Assembly (NCBI GenBank): GCA_951640165.1
Contig: OX621253.1
Location: 13,844,001-13,908,000, forward strand
DNA length: 64,000 nt
DNA from: Pseudoips prasinana
Taxonomy: Eukaryota; Arthropoda; Insecta; Lepidoptera; Nolidae
Direction: 5' to 3'
This document shows positions 34,470 through 44,764 of this stretch, one piece after another. The notes under the pieces were generated by a model. The model worked only from the letters and a program-made list of their open reading frames with translations, made no database searches and was not told the origin of the DNA. The translations under genes and the position numbers were made by a program. Every line of letters begins with the position of its first letter. Position 1 is the first letter of the stretch.

Positions 34470-36262
34470 CTAACCTATTTTTAAAAGAGATGCGCGACTT
34501 TTCTGTTTGAACGAGTAACGAGTCTTTGCCATCCTGATTTCCGGTGGAAGGGAGTTCCAAAGAAGAATGGATTGTACGAAGAAAGAGGTGTGAATGAAAT
34601 TAGAATGATGAGACAAAAGAAATGGGGCACTGAAGAAGTCTGTTATGTGAAGAACGAAGATATTTACTGTGATTGCTATGTAAATATTGAAACTTTGAAG
34701 TTAGATACGAGGGAGAAGAGGGAGAATCAAGTAAAGAGTAAAGAGTAGTTAACGCTCTCAGAGATCTACGCTTCCGAATAGGCAACCAGTTAAGTTGAGA
34801 GCGATAATCTAATTATCGCTCTCAACTTAACTGGTCCACACCACATGGTCGTATTTTCGGAGATTGAAAACGAATCGAATGCAGTTATTTAGAAGTCGGT
34901 CAAGTTTATTAAGGTGATCTGCATTCAGGTCAAAGTAGCACACATCACCATAGTCGATGATAGGGAATATTAAGGCCTGCACGAGCAACACTTTTGTTCC
35001 AGATGGGAGAAAGTGTCTAAGACGATAGAGAGACCGTAACGTATTTGTGACCCTCTGGATAACACTACTTATTTGATTCTGCCAGCTTAGTGTTGAATCA
35101 ATGTGCAGACCTAGGTTTTTAACATTTTGGCTTATTGGTATGGCAGAATTATTAAATTTTATATGCGGTAGGTCTTCAACATTAAATCTGCTCATCATGC
35201 GAGAACTACCCATGATGATAGCTTGACATTTCAATGGATTTACAGTAAGCCCAAAACTGTCAGACCAATTTTTGATCAGGTCTAAATCCTGATTTAGTTT
35301 ACCGATCACTTCAGGCAAGCTGTCAACACTCGCTTGAGCGTATAATTGTAGGTCATCAGCATACAGATGATACGCGTTTTGAATATTTTTCGTTAAGATG
35401 TTGATAAAAACAGAAAATAAAAGAGGAGAAAGAATACCGCCTTGAGGGACACCACCAGTCTCCAGGTCACACCAATTCGATGAAGCTTCACCGATGTGTA
35501 CAGATTGCTGGCGCCCTCGAAGATATGAAGAAAACCACTCCAGTGGTACGTCAGAGATCATAAGATGGGAGAGAACACATAGCAGGATATCGTGACCGAC
35601 GGTATTAAAAGCGTTAGAGAAGTCTACCAAAACCATCACAGTGACTTTGGTATCCTCCATACCTGCTCGAATATCGTCAGTCACTTTAAGGAGTGCCGTG
35701 GTAGTACTGTGCCCAGATCTAAATCCAGATTGCATTGGACTTAACAAGCTATTGGAAAGTATGAAACGTGAAAGTTGTTTCTGAACACAGGACTCCAGTA
35801 CTTTGGATAGGAAAGGAAGGATAGAAATAGGACGGTAATGTGTGGGGAGAGAGGGATTAGTGACCTTAGGAAGAGGATGGACATAAGCTTTACGCCATAT
35901 GGAGGGGAATGTACCGGAATTGAGGGAAAAGTTAACTATGTGTGTAATTGCAGGAAGGAGGCTATTCAGGATGGTAGTAATCATCCGTCGGCTGATACCA
36001 TCACAACCAACAGCATTTTATTTAATGGAGAGGATAATCTTTTTGATCTCATTTGTATCCACTGTTGTGAAATAAAATGGAGAGATATTAGGGCGCGCAA
36101 GACCATTAAGTGAGGCTATAGTTTGGAGTTGAGATAAATGATCCAAAGAAGAAGTAGTACTGAAATGGTGATTAAGATCATCTAAACCAATCGAGCTGGG
36201 AAGGTCTAAGTGTCGCGGCTTACCGATACCAAGAGTTCCAAGGAATTTCCAGATACCGGCAG
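34470..36262 (-). pseudogene. Reverse transcriptase (LINE ORF2), partial, broken by a hairpin
   Basis: Polymerase remnant read on the - strand. The N-terminal stretch (FTTVDTNEIKKIILSIK) has an in-frame stop and then VGCDGIS. The main open frame (35984 to 34827) has YRPISILPFLSKVLE, SGFRSGHSTTTAL, LVDFSNAFNTVGHDIL (motif A), GGVPQGGILSPLLF (motif B), YHLYADDLQLY (YADD), and a C-terminal FVFNLRKYDHV. It then runs into an inverted duplication (34785-34835) and stops. Beyond it the protein is recognisable in another frame (QLNWLPIRKRRSLRALTTLY, then LWNSLPPEIRMAKTRYSFK) to a stop at 34470-34472. Inactive. Confidence 0.9.
34785..34835. repeat. Perfect 24-base inverted repeat inside the RT pseudogene
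   Basis: Arms 34785-34808 and 34812-34835, loop CTA. The arm next to QLNWLPIR is the original coding sequence; the other is an extra inverted copy. Confidence 0.9.
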
Positions 36263-36329
36263 CTTATTCTATTGTTTCTGTCTGTGCCGTGGTCAGCTCT
36301 TAAATATGTTTTCTGTTTATCCTATTAAT

Positions 36330-36506
36330 ATTATACTCGTAAACGTGAAAGTTTGTGGATGATGCTGATGATAGATGTTTGTTACTCTTGAAAAACTACC
36401 GAATGGATTTTGACGAGATTTTGTAGTAATACAGCTTATATAACCGATTAACCTATAGGCTATAATTGATAAAGTTTAACGCGGATATAACCGTAGGGCA
36501 CAGCCC
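36330..36506 (+). mobile_element. Helitron-like (Lep1-type) element
   Basis: AACGTGAAAGTTTGTGGATG, TTTGTTACTCTTGAAAAACT, GATAAAGTTTAACGCGGATA, GGGCACAGCC; the terminal CTAG is lost. Confidence 0.6.
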
Positions 36507-36589
36507 TCAGTAAGATATAGAATTACACGCGAATTGGCCAGTCTTAAGGCATACTAAATATTTCAATGTGACATATTAAGTATATATGT

Positions 36590-36930
36590 ATGGTCTAGCG
36601 GTAGCGTGTCCACCCGCGGAGTACGAGGTCCTGAGTTCAAATCGGGTCGAACCAAAAGTGATTTTGGGACTTTTCTGTAAAAAGAAAAACTTCGCAACAT
36701 CATCAGTACGAAGTCGGTATCATACCCCTATGGCTCGGAGAGCACGTAAAGCCGTCGGTCCTGTACCTGACCTCATTCCGGTCGTGTCGCTAGGCGTCCC
36801 ATCGGATCATGCGAGTGATGGATAGAAAGTACTCCTGTGTTTGCGCACACACTTGTGCACTACAATATGTCCCGCGCAGATGGCTAATCTCTATAATGGC
36901 CGCCGTGGCCGGAATTCGGCTAGGAGAACA
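36590..36930 (+). mobile_element. SINE family C, best full copy
   Basis: tRNA-like head GGTCTAGCGGTAGCGTGTCC and box B GAGTTCAAATCGGG; body GATTTTGGGACTTTTCTGTA, GAGCACGTAAAGCCGTCGGT, GACCTCATTCCGGTCGTGTC, CGCGCAGATGGCTAATCTCT, CCGCCGTGGCCGG. Tail region (TTATT)n. Confidence 0.8.
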
Positions 36931-37028
36931 TTATTATTTATATGTATTGCTGACAAGTGTGTGCGCAAACATAAGTGCTCTCTCTAATTCCTCATAATGC
37001 AATCGTTCGGATAAACTGAGATGACTAG

Positions 37029-37062
37029 AGAGATATTATATACTATAGTATATAATATCTCT
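37029..37062. repeat. Perfect 34-base palindrome
   Basis: AGAGATATTATATACTATAG at the left with its exact complement to the right; no loop. Confidence 0.9.
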
Positions 37063-37304
37063 ATACGAATAACAACGTTAATTTTCGCATAGCTACTGAG
37101 AATTTACAAATAAAGAAATACTCCAAGGACGGGTTTTGGGTGACCGGATATACGCACTATTTTATTTGCTGTTATATCTAGAGTAACGAATTTGATATTT
37201 TTTAAAGACCCAAAAAAAATCATAAATAGGAGCTTCTCGTTCAACAGAACTACAAGAAACACAATTTATTGTTGTATTAATTTGCCTCCGGGGTATCAAA
37301 TTAT

Positions 37305-37432
37305 AAAATAAAATAAAAAAAGTTTTTATTCACGTAGACTTTAAAAAAGCGCTTGTAAATAGTCAGAACATGTTTGCAGTAATATAGTTGTATACATTAT
37401 TATTTCTAGTAACATAGATATTTCTAATTGTA
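37305..37432 (-). repeat. Repeat family H copy
   Basis: GTTTTTATTCACGTAGACTT, AAGCGCTTGTAAATAGTCAG, AACATGTTTGCAGTAATATA, ATTATTTCTAGTAACATAGA. Unfolded, 5'-truncated. Confidence 0.65.
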
Positions 37433-38230
37433 ATCACATCCCACAGATTCTCACAATATAGGTGTACCTATGTATGTAACCAGTCAATGGCTATCGCAAA
37501 ATCTATCAGTGTTCAAGTGTCAATTAAGTAGTCATAAAGAATTCATTTCACATCCATCAAAAGTAGTGGATAATGAGTAACCGATACTGACAGGATTATA
37601 TTAAGACATTAGAATATGTTAGAGCTTAGATCCACCATATCTGACATCTAAAACTATTTAACAATTAATATCTATAGATAAGAAGCATTATTATAATGCT
37701 GTTTGCTTATAATCACATGGCTTTTTAAAAAGTATTTGATTACACATAATCAAGAATAATCTTAATACAAAAATCAGTTTTGAGGCGAATAGAAAAATAA
37801 CTAATAACAAAAATAGTCTCTCATCGCGAATTATTTCTACGGCAATATTTACGGAAGGCTTTGATGAATTAGCAACAAAGCATTTCGTAAGTGTTACCTT
37901 AGAAAAAACATAACTTAAAATCGATTAGTTTCATAGAGAAGTAATAAAATAACATTTAACTAAATGTGAATAAAAGCACCCTAGATTAATTGAATTTGTT
38001 GACATTATTTGGTTGCTGATAGTTTAGAAGAAAATACGTGATAAGATAATAACATATTAAAAAAACATATATAAGATAAACATAGTACTTACTTCCAATT
38101 TTCTTTATGACAACTGTTTTGAACTAAATTGATATGTGAACATGCATAACCATACCAATGACAAATTTACTATCAAATATTATTCTGTCATGAATTATAA
38201 TATTAAATAATTTAATATTTTTCTCTTGAT
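37433..38230. other. No recognised feature
   Basis: Very AT-rich; nothing recognised. Confidence 0.45.
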
Positions 38231-38350
38231 AACCATGACTTAATTTATTAACCTAGAAATATAAAAAAAAAATTAGTTACATATTATAATGATACATAAT
38301 GTGTAACCAATTTTTTTTAATATTTCTAGGTTAACAAATTAGGTCATGGT
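38231..38350. repeat. Imperfect hairpin element of about 120 bases
   Basis: Outer arm AACCATGACTTAATTTATTA pairs with the complement of TAACAAATTAGGTCATGGT; inner CCTAGAAATAT pairs with ATATTTCTAGG. A SINE has inserted at its right edge. Confidence 0.75.
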
Positions 38351-38545
38351 GACTTGGCGCAAAAGGGGGGTACCGGAGCAGCATACCCGCGTTCCTGGGA
38401 CTCCCCCATCAGGCGCCAAGAGAAGTCCACGGCAGGTAGGTTTAGTCGGTGCAAGTCCGACACACCCACCCGCAGACACTTTTTGCGGGTGGCATGCGTA
38501 GGCATTCCCCGGCCTTATCAAAAAAAAAAAGGTCATGGTGACTTG
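38342..38545 (+). mobile_element. Poly(A) SINE with a 15-base target-site duplication
   Basis: GGTCATGGTGACTTG occurs at 38342-38356 and 38531-38545. Between them lie about 163 GC-rich bases beginning GCGCAAAAGGGGGGTACCGG and ending in 11 A (38520-38530). A box-B-like GGTGCAAGTCCG is present. The head is not clearly tRNA, 7SL or 5S. The exact duplication and A-tail show LINE-mediated retroposition of a small RNA. Confidence 0.85.
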
Positions 38546-38749
38546 ACTGACTCGTCAGACTCGTCAAGCGTAGCTGGGACACATTGCACTAACTAAACGA
38601 CTAAATTACACTTCACATACTGACTTTTTTGGAAGTCTTTAAGGATAGGTTAAAGCGTAGAACAGAAATAAATAAGGTCCGTCTATGAGAATGTTATATT
38701 ACAAAATAAAACTTCTTACATTTACTTAATAACTTATACGGAAATCTCT

Positions 38750-38877
38750 AAAGACAATTAGGAAATCTCTAATGACAACCAGGAAAACTTTAATAAAAAT
38801 TATCCTGATTGCCATTAAAGTATTATTAAAGATTTATTAAAGATTTGGTTGTTATTAAAGATTTCCTAATTGTCTTT
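38750..38877. repeat. 32-base inverted repeat around a 64-base centre
   Basis: AAAGACAATTAGGAAATCTC (38750) is complemented by GATTTCCTAATTGTCTTT ending at 38877; two mismatches. Possibly a MITE; no second copy seen. Confidence 0.7.
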
Positions 38878-38939
38878 AATGACAAACAGAAAAAACCGCT
38901 GTATGAAAATAAATATCTCCATCAATGAAAACGAATAGA

Positions 38940-39140
38940 AAATCCACAATATGCGACGAACTTCGTCGAAGCACGTCAATTCACCACGTCGCATGCGCAG
39001 TTGCGCAACAATTGGCAACCTTGCGAAGGACGCGCGTGCGCGAGCCAGGAAAATGGCGCCGCGCGCATTTTCATGAGTTGCAATGGGCCGAGGGTAGTTC
39101 AAGGGTGGCAAATGAGGTGACCGACACGCGGCGAAATTAT
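38940..39140 (+). promoter_or_regulatory. CpG-rich patch, possible housekeeping-type promoter
   Basis: Abrupt GC/CpG rise in AT-rich surroundings, with GTCGCATGCGCAGTTGCGC (NRF-1-like), GGACGCGCGTGCGCGAGCC and AAAATGGCGCCGCGCGC (YY1-like). A smaller GC-rich spot follows at 39490-39555 (GCGCGGAGAGCGCGAC). No coding exon could be tied to it, so function and direction are guesses. Confidence 0.35.
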
Positions 39141-42100
39141 CATCATCTGTTGCATAATATTTTATATAATTCTCACAAATTTTGCGGGTTTCCTAAGAGT
39201 CATTACTAAAAACGTGTTTAGAATTTTCCTTATCTTTCACGTATTGAAATATTGCGTCAGATAAAAAAGAATATTGGTTGGTATTAACAAAAGCAATATT
39301 TATCCGTCGAAATAACGTCACGGCTACGTTAACAAAAGTTTATTTTTTTAACTTTATTGAAAATGGGTTTATAAACGTCTTGTAACCAAATATCGCGACT
39401 ATTTTAATTTAATAAATGAATTAAAGTTTATGTCAATTTAGTCGTCATTTTAGTAAGTCGTCATTTTAATATTGTTTTCTCATTCACACGGAAGCGCGGA
39501 GAGCGCGACAGTCTTTTAAGTAGCAACTCCTCTTGAAATGGCGAACGGCCGATGATATCGTATAAGATGATGAAAGCGTAATATATATATACGGTCCTCC
39601 TAAAAAAAATACACAAAAATGTGAAGATCAATCATAGAATATGGAATAAGTTAGAAAAGAAATGCTTACGATGGCCTCAGGCTTTGCTGTCGAATTTGTC
39701 ACTACTAAGTAGCCAAATGCGCAACAGCGTTACAAATTTTAAGACACTATCACTACTGCAGTTTTTGCGAATCGCACTACGAATTGCCATTAAAGAGCAA
39801 CTATTGCGCAAATTTTGCTAGGTATCTACTAGTTATGTAATCAGCTTGCCAATCACACTTTGTTAAGCTTCAACTGCAGATCCTATGTGTTTAAGTAATT
39901 CATAAGATCAATGTGTAAACGGTGAGCCTTTAAAATGTTAATGGAGTTATAGGATACTTAAATGGTAGAATAGTTAAGTGATAACTACTTCAAATCATAG
40001 AGATACCAACTAAAACTACAAACTTTAATTACTAACTTACTCTTATTACTAGAAATAAGCAAGGCATTCTATTTAAAATAATATATAAACGCATATAAAA
40101 TTTATGGTATTATTTTCTTATTATTAATCAACAAATGCATAATTTATGAGGTGTATTAATCAGTTTGGGCTTAACTAACATTATATTTTGAACAAGTCGC
40201 AGTTTGGCTTTCAAAATGGATGATTAGAAAAATCTGCAACAGAATTTTCATTATCAGTCGTCTTGATCTTAATAGTTACCGTATTATCCACCAACAAAAT
40301 TTGAAACCCAAAATATCCTCCTGACAGTTTTCTCTTGCGACTCAAACTACAAAAGTGCTTTAGCTTTTAGAAATTTTCTTCAAACATAGTTAAGAACTAT
40401 ATAAACTGACTCTCACATGAAAAAAGTTAATATTGGACTATAAATTTCAGTACTCAACAATCAATAGTTAATTGCGCTCCATAATTCACATTCATTTCAT
40501 ATTACGATTCTGTATGTAATAACGATAGCATACATTATATAAATATAGTATATAATATATGCTATATAACAGATGTAGAGGATGTCGAGGTAGTTAATTC
40601 AAAGGTGATCGACAAAAGTAATTGCAGTAATGCGACAAAATTTACAAGACCTTAATGAAAAAATAAGATTGAGGCCAACCACGCCCTATTTAATATGCAG
40701 ATCAGAGCTATTACTTTACACGTATTCTTACTTAAGTATTGACCCAATTGGAATTTAATTTATTTTGATTTATGAAGTAGTTCCGCAGTGAAGCTGATCG
40801 GGTGACCTTTGTTTTCAAGCGGTGCAAGATTTCAGGCCAGAATTATGTGTCCTGAAAGTCGACAATTCTGCCGTGCTTAAACTAGATCGCCTTAACAGAA
40901 CAGCAGCTATTTAGATAAATCACACTTTAAGACGGTGTTATAGAGTAGCATTTACCATGGCACATTTAAATTTATAACGGCACTTTTGCATATGCACGGC
41001 AGAATTAAACGCCCGTAAAATTAGATTTGCCAGCCGAGATGTTACGTGTAGCTGTACCTCTTTCCATTTTTTTTTATTTCGATAAAAAAATATTATTCAC
41101 GTAGTAAAACCTCATCTTGATCGATCTTATTTTGAACTTGAAATTTTCAACACAAGTCCCTCTTTAGGGGCAGTGCAGTCGGGCTACACCCATGACTGAG
41201 CGGTAGCTTGTTTATGAGCAAATAATGAGATTTTAGAATAAATTTACAGACAGGTCAAAGTTGTTGTGGTAATTACCAAGCCTATTTACAAGTTAATAAA
41301 TTCAAAATCAAATACTTTATTTCAGACATATGTAATAAAACTCGAACCAATTTAAAAATAACCCTTTCGTAAAGAGAATGGTGACAAAAGTTTTCTGCTT
41401 CAAAATTGAAGTATTTATCTTTCCCTTGAACGTAATAGTCGCAGCTAAAATTGAATATAAGATAAGATAAATATATTGGTGCAAGCCCTATCATACCTAA
41501 AAATACTTATGGTGTAAATATTGGGTTCGCTATTTTATTTTTATTATAAAGCAAATTTCGTATTCATGCTTTTCAGTAAAGGTTTATCGTAGTCGGGGTT
41601 TAGTTATTTCACTTTTATTTTTGCTTAATATTAATTTTCAGTTAGACATGCTTTAACACCGTAGATAATAGGTACCTGTACCGAATCTATGGTTGACACA
41701 GACAACAATGTACGTTCCTTTTATGTCTCAACAGAGAAGATTGATTTGGTTTGCCAAACCTTGTTACCAGTTAACGATGTATCATTAGCTAACAGTCAAA
41801 ATAGTTGACAATTGGGCCGGCCTTGCCAATACATTCACCTGAGAAAACTGAAACTTGTACAGACCTATTATCATGCAAATATATGAGACGGACTATAGTG
41901 ACACGGTTAGAAACTGCTGAAAAGTTACAGCGAGCCATATCTGTCCCCGTATGTCTACATATTTGTATTAACATTGACAAATACTAGTAGAGTAACTAGA
42001 ACTAGAATTATGGATAATACCTACCTACATATATTTTCTCATGGAAATTTTTTATTCTAAAACTGTCAATTTGAGACTTGCGAGAAACACAGAAATAAAA

Positions 42101-42406
42101 TTAGTTACACTTATTTGGAAAAAGTACTGTAATTTTTAATTTAATATTACTTAGAGCGTATAAAATATAGTCTACATTAGATATAATATTTATATAGTAT
42201 TCAAGTTTCTATGTAATTATTAGTTTATACCTAAGTGTACTACACACTTTACTACGACTACGACAAAATTTGTCCTATCGCGGGTCTGCCTCGCAATTCA
42301 ATCCTAGATTTCTATACAATCCGTTTTCGCTAGAGTGTTGAGAAAAAAGTCTTTATTGCAGTTTATATCTCCCCGACGCGCACTACGCATTAACAAAGTT
42401 ATTTTA
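39141..42406. other. No recognised gene
   Basis: Short frames (39621-39821, 41282-41494, 41789-41980 and 41805-41987) have no domain. No repeat relatives seen. 40500-40565 is a loose AT palindrome. Confidence 0.4.
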
Positions 42407-42440
42407 ATTTATTTCAAAGATTATAATCTTTGAAATAAAT
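42407..42440. repeat. Perfect 34-base palindrome
   Basis: ATTTATTTCAAAGATTA and its exact complement, no loop. Confidence 0.9.
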
Positions 42441-42649
42441 ATATAATTATCATATAATAATATAGAAGATAACCTTCTATAACTAAATAATATATAACTT
42501 CAAAAGAAGGAAGGTTCTCAAGTTGATGCGTATTATCTTTGTATATGTTCACTGATGGGTTTACGTGCTTTCCGAGGTGCGGAGGTGTAACAAACTTTCA
42601 AACTCCAAGCTGATAATGAGATCTTTTCTTAACAGTAAGATATAATGTT

Positions 42650-42707
42650 TTCGCCCGACTTTGTTATCTGCAAGGAATACATTACCGCTAGTCCAACAAG
42701 GCAGTCG
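42650..42707 (-). mobile_element. SINE family C head fragment
   Basis: TTTGTTATCTGCAAGGAATA and ACCGCTAGTCCAACAAGGCA complement the tRNA-like head. Confidence 0.5.
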
Positions 42708-43174
42708 ATACACTTGAGTGGTGTAGATCTTGAATAATATATAGTAATAAAAAAACCAGCAACGCGTAATTGCATGTGAGGGGAGCCATTGGCCATTTTA
42801 TGTCCACCGCAATAGTAACCACATGGCCTTCTAAATCCGAAATTCAATTACACTCAAACTTGTCGTATCTAGTTTAAGTTGCAAAGGATTTAAAGTATTT
42901 TGTAATTGTTGCAACGCGAGCCTGTTCCAAATGTCGGCTATCAGTAAATGTGCACGTCAACAAAACTTACTAAACTGGACCACTTGAATGTGAATGTGGC
43001 AACCACATCTTGATAGTCTATCTGCAAATTGTTGTACACTTTTATATTAGGATTTATATATTGTTGGAACGTTCAAAAATTAATAAAATTCATTTTATTT
43101 TATCTTAATCACATCTAGACTAGGGGCATACATCCCTGTCTTGCGGGAACATTATTATATAAAAAAAACATGCG
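42708..43174. other. No recognised feature
   Basis: Nothing recognised. Confidence 0.45.
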
Positions 43175-43480
43175 ACTAAAATAAATAAAATAAAAAGGAT
43201 TTTATTCACATAGACTTTAAAACTTTTCTGTGTGGTGACGGCATTGAATATCATCACCCCATCTCATCCTGTGGGGGGCGTAGAAATCGACCGAGGGAAC
43301 ACTTACCAGAGAACGGGCGGCAGTGTTTTTCTGTGAACTATGACCATCAAACTGCGATTTTGAGAGGCTTTTGTCCAGCTGTGGACGTACTTTGACTGGC
43401 ATGATGAGACTTTAAAAGCGCTTGTAAATAGCCAGAACATGTTTGTAGTAATATGGTTAAGTATACATTATTATTTCTAG
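43175..43480 (-). repeat. Repeat family H copy, split by an RTE fragment
   Basis: Left part GATTTTATTCACATAGACTT, right part AGCGCTTGTAAATAGCCAGA, AACATGTTTGTAGTAATATG, ATTATTTCTAG. Continuous in the 37.3-kb copy; here 184 foreign bases plus a duplicated AGACTTTAAAA intervene, and MITE D follows at its far edge. Confidence 0.75.
43223..43406 (+). mobile_element. RTE-clade 3' fragment with 11-base duplication
   Basis: Starts CTTTTCTGTGTGGTGACGGC, includes GAGAGGCTTTTGTCCAGCTG and TGTGGACGTACTTTGACTGG, ends CATGATG. AGACTTTAAAA at 43212-43222 is repeated at 43407-43417. Confidence 0.8.
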
Positions 43481-43619
43481 GTACAGACGCCAGCACATCA
43501 AGCTACTCCAACCTGTCAAACTTCCCTAATTGAAAGTGATATGTTTTTGTGATAAAGTTGAAAATCTATAAAATAAATTTGACAAATTGGAGTAGCTGGA
43601 TGTGCTGGCGTTTGTACAT
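43480..43619. mobile_element. Hairpin MITE family D, copy 4
   Basis: Left arm GTACAGACGCCAGCACATCA, right arm GATGTGCTGGCGTTTGTACA. Interior slightly shortened after AATTGAAAGTGA. Confidence 0.85.
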
Positions 43620-44612
43620 ATATGTATTTAGTTACACGGAACATTAACAATAATATTTAATTTGTAATAGTTTTGATTTATTTATTTAGCTAGCGTATAT
43701 CAGGTTATTGTAAAACTAGACTACACTAGATAAACGACTACCAATATACGTGCATTTACATTTCATTTAGAATACTATATTGATAAACTCTTTCGTTCTT
43801 ACTTATAAATGAGGATCAGCTAGAGAAAATTTCCGTTTCATTAAGTTGAAGATAAAACGATATTTGAGTGACAGAGACAATCTTTCAATTGTCTGATTCG
43901 CATTCATATTTAAAGTGAATTTGGTGTACGGCACTAAATAAAAAAAGCAAAAATATAGCTATGCGTACTTTTTGCAATCCTAAGTAATTAATGAAGAATA
44001 CCTAGGGAAATAAAGTTGCTATATTTTAGTTTGATAATGCACTATTTGTTGTTACCAAATACACATAATTTATACTAGAGATGCGATTATCATTGAAAAT
44101 TGATTATAAGATAAGATAAATGTATTGGAGAATTTGTGTGATATCCTCAGTAATAAAAACCGATACCAAAATAAAAGGTTATAGAAACTTTAAATAAATG
44201 AAATTCGACTTACAGTGACATACTTACGCTTAAAGCATTTGAGAATAAAAATGTATATATCTTTAGTGGAACCCAGTGGTAAATGTGTTCACAATGTGAC
44301 AAGCGACGCTACAATGGCCGAGTGACACTATACATTATACATAAACATTAGCCTACCAGGATCACTTTATTCAGGCGAAAATATTTCACACACCTATTGT
44401 TATGCAACTCATCTGTTTCCACTTCACCAAATATAATGTCTTTTAACGGCATTTCAACCGTGAAGATCGGCAAATACAAATCCTGTAAAACACGTTATTT
44501 GGTGAACCGAGCGGAGAATAGGTGTGACCGCGATGTTTCATAGGCCAAGAGAGTTGCACAAGTAGCCGCATTGTTTACTTGGCATTGTCCAGTTGTCCCC
44601 TCGGCCCGCCTT
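43620..44612. other. Upstream region of cuticle gene 1, no gene recognised
   Basis: AT-rich. Similarity to the promoters of genes 2 and 3 is visible only from about 44578 (GGCATTGTCCAGTTGTCCCC) onward. Confidence 0.45.
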
Positions 44613-44720
44613 GTACGTGCGTACTTGAATATATTCAAATTTGGAGATGCCACCAGGATGAAGCAAGCGCACCACCAACTACTATAAATACTTTTAGTGA
44701 AAAAGTAAGGGTACAGTTCA
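44613..44720 (+). promoter_or_regulatory. Core promoter and conserved proximal module of cuticle gene 1
   Basis: TATAAATA lies at 44683-44690 and an initiator-like ACAGTTC has its likely +1 A at 44716, 33 bases downstream. Upstream, GTACGTGCGTACTTGAA begins at 44613, followed by TTTGGAGATGCCACCAGGAT. The same block precedes the other two cuticle genes at the same spacing, which marks it as functional or very recently duplicated. Confidence 0.85.
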
Positions 44721-44764
44721 CAGCTTCAAGCATCCCTGAACACACCTCACCTACACATCCAAAA

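Larger units (their letters stand above)
34121..36262 (-). mobile_element. 5'-truncated CR1/Jockey-group LINE
   Basis: On the - strand the 3' UTR includes a (TA)n block (about 34340-34366) and ends GGCATTAAGTCCGCC then GTGCAAGAAGTTTTTTAAAT and an (AAAT)n-like tail at 34121. The 5' end is cut inside ORF2 near 36262. The polymerase resembles the 16.4-kb element, but the 3' UTR is a different type. Confidence 0.85.

Noticed and set aside
36590..36655. tRNA gene with GGTCTAGCGGTAG and GAGTTCAAATC
   Set aside because: Same reasoning: it is the head of the SINE C family, seen in several copies.
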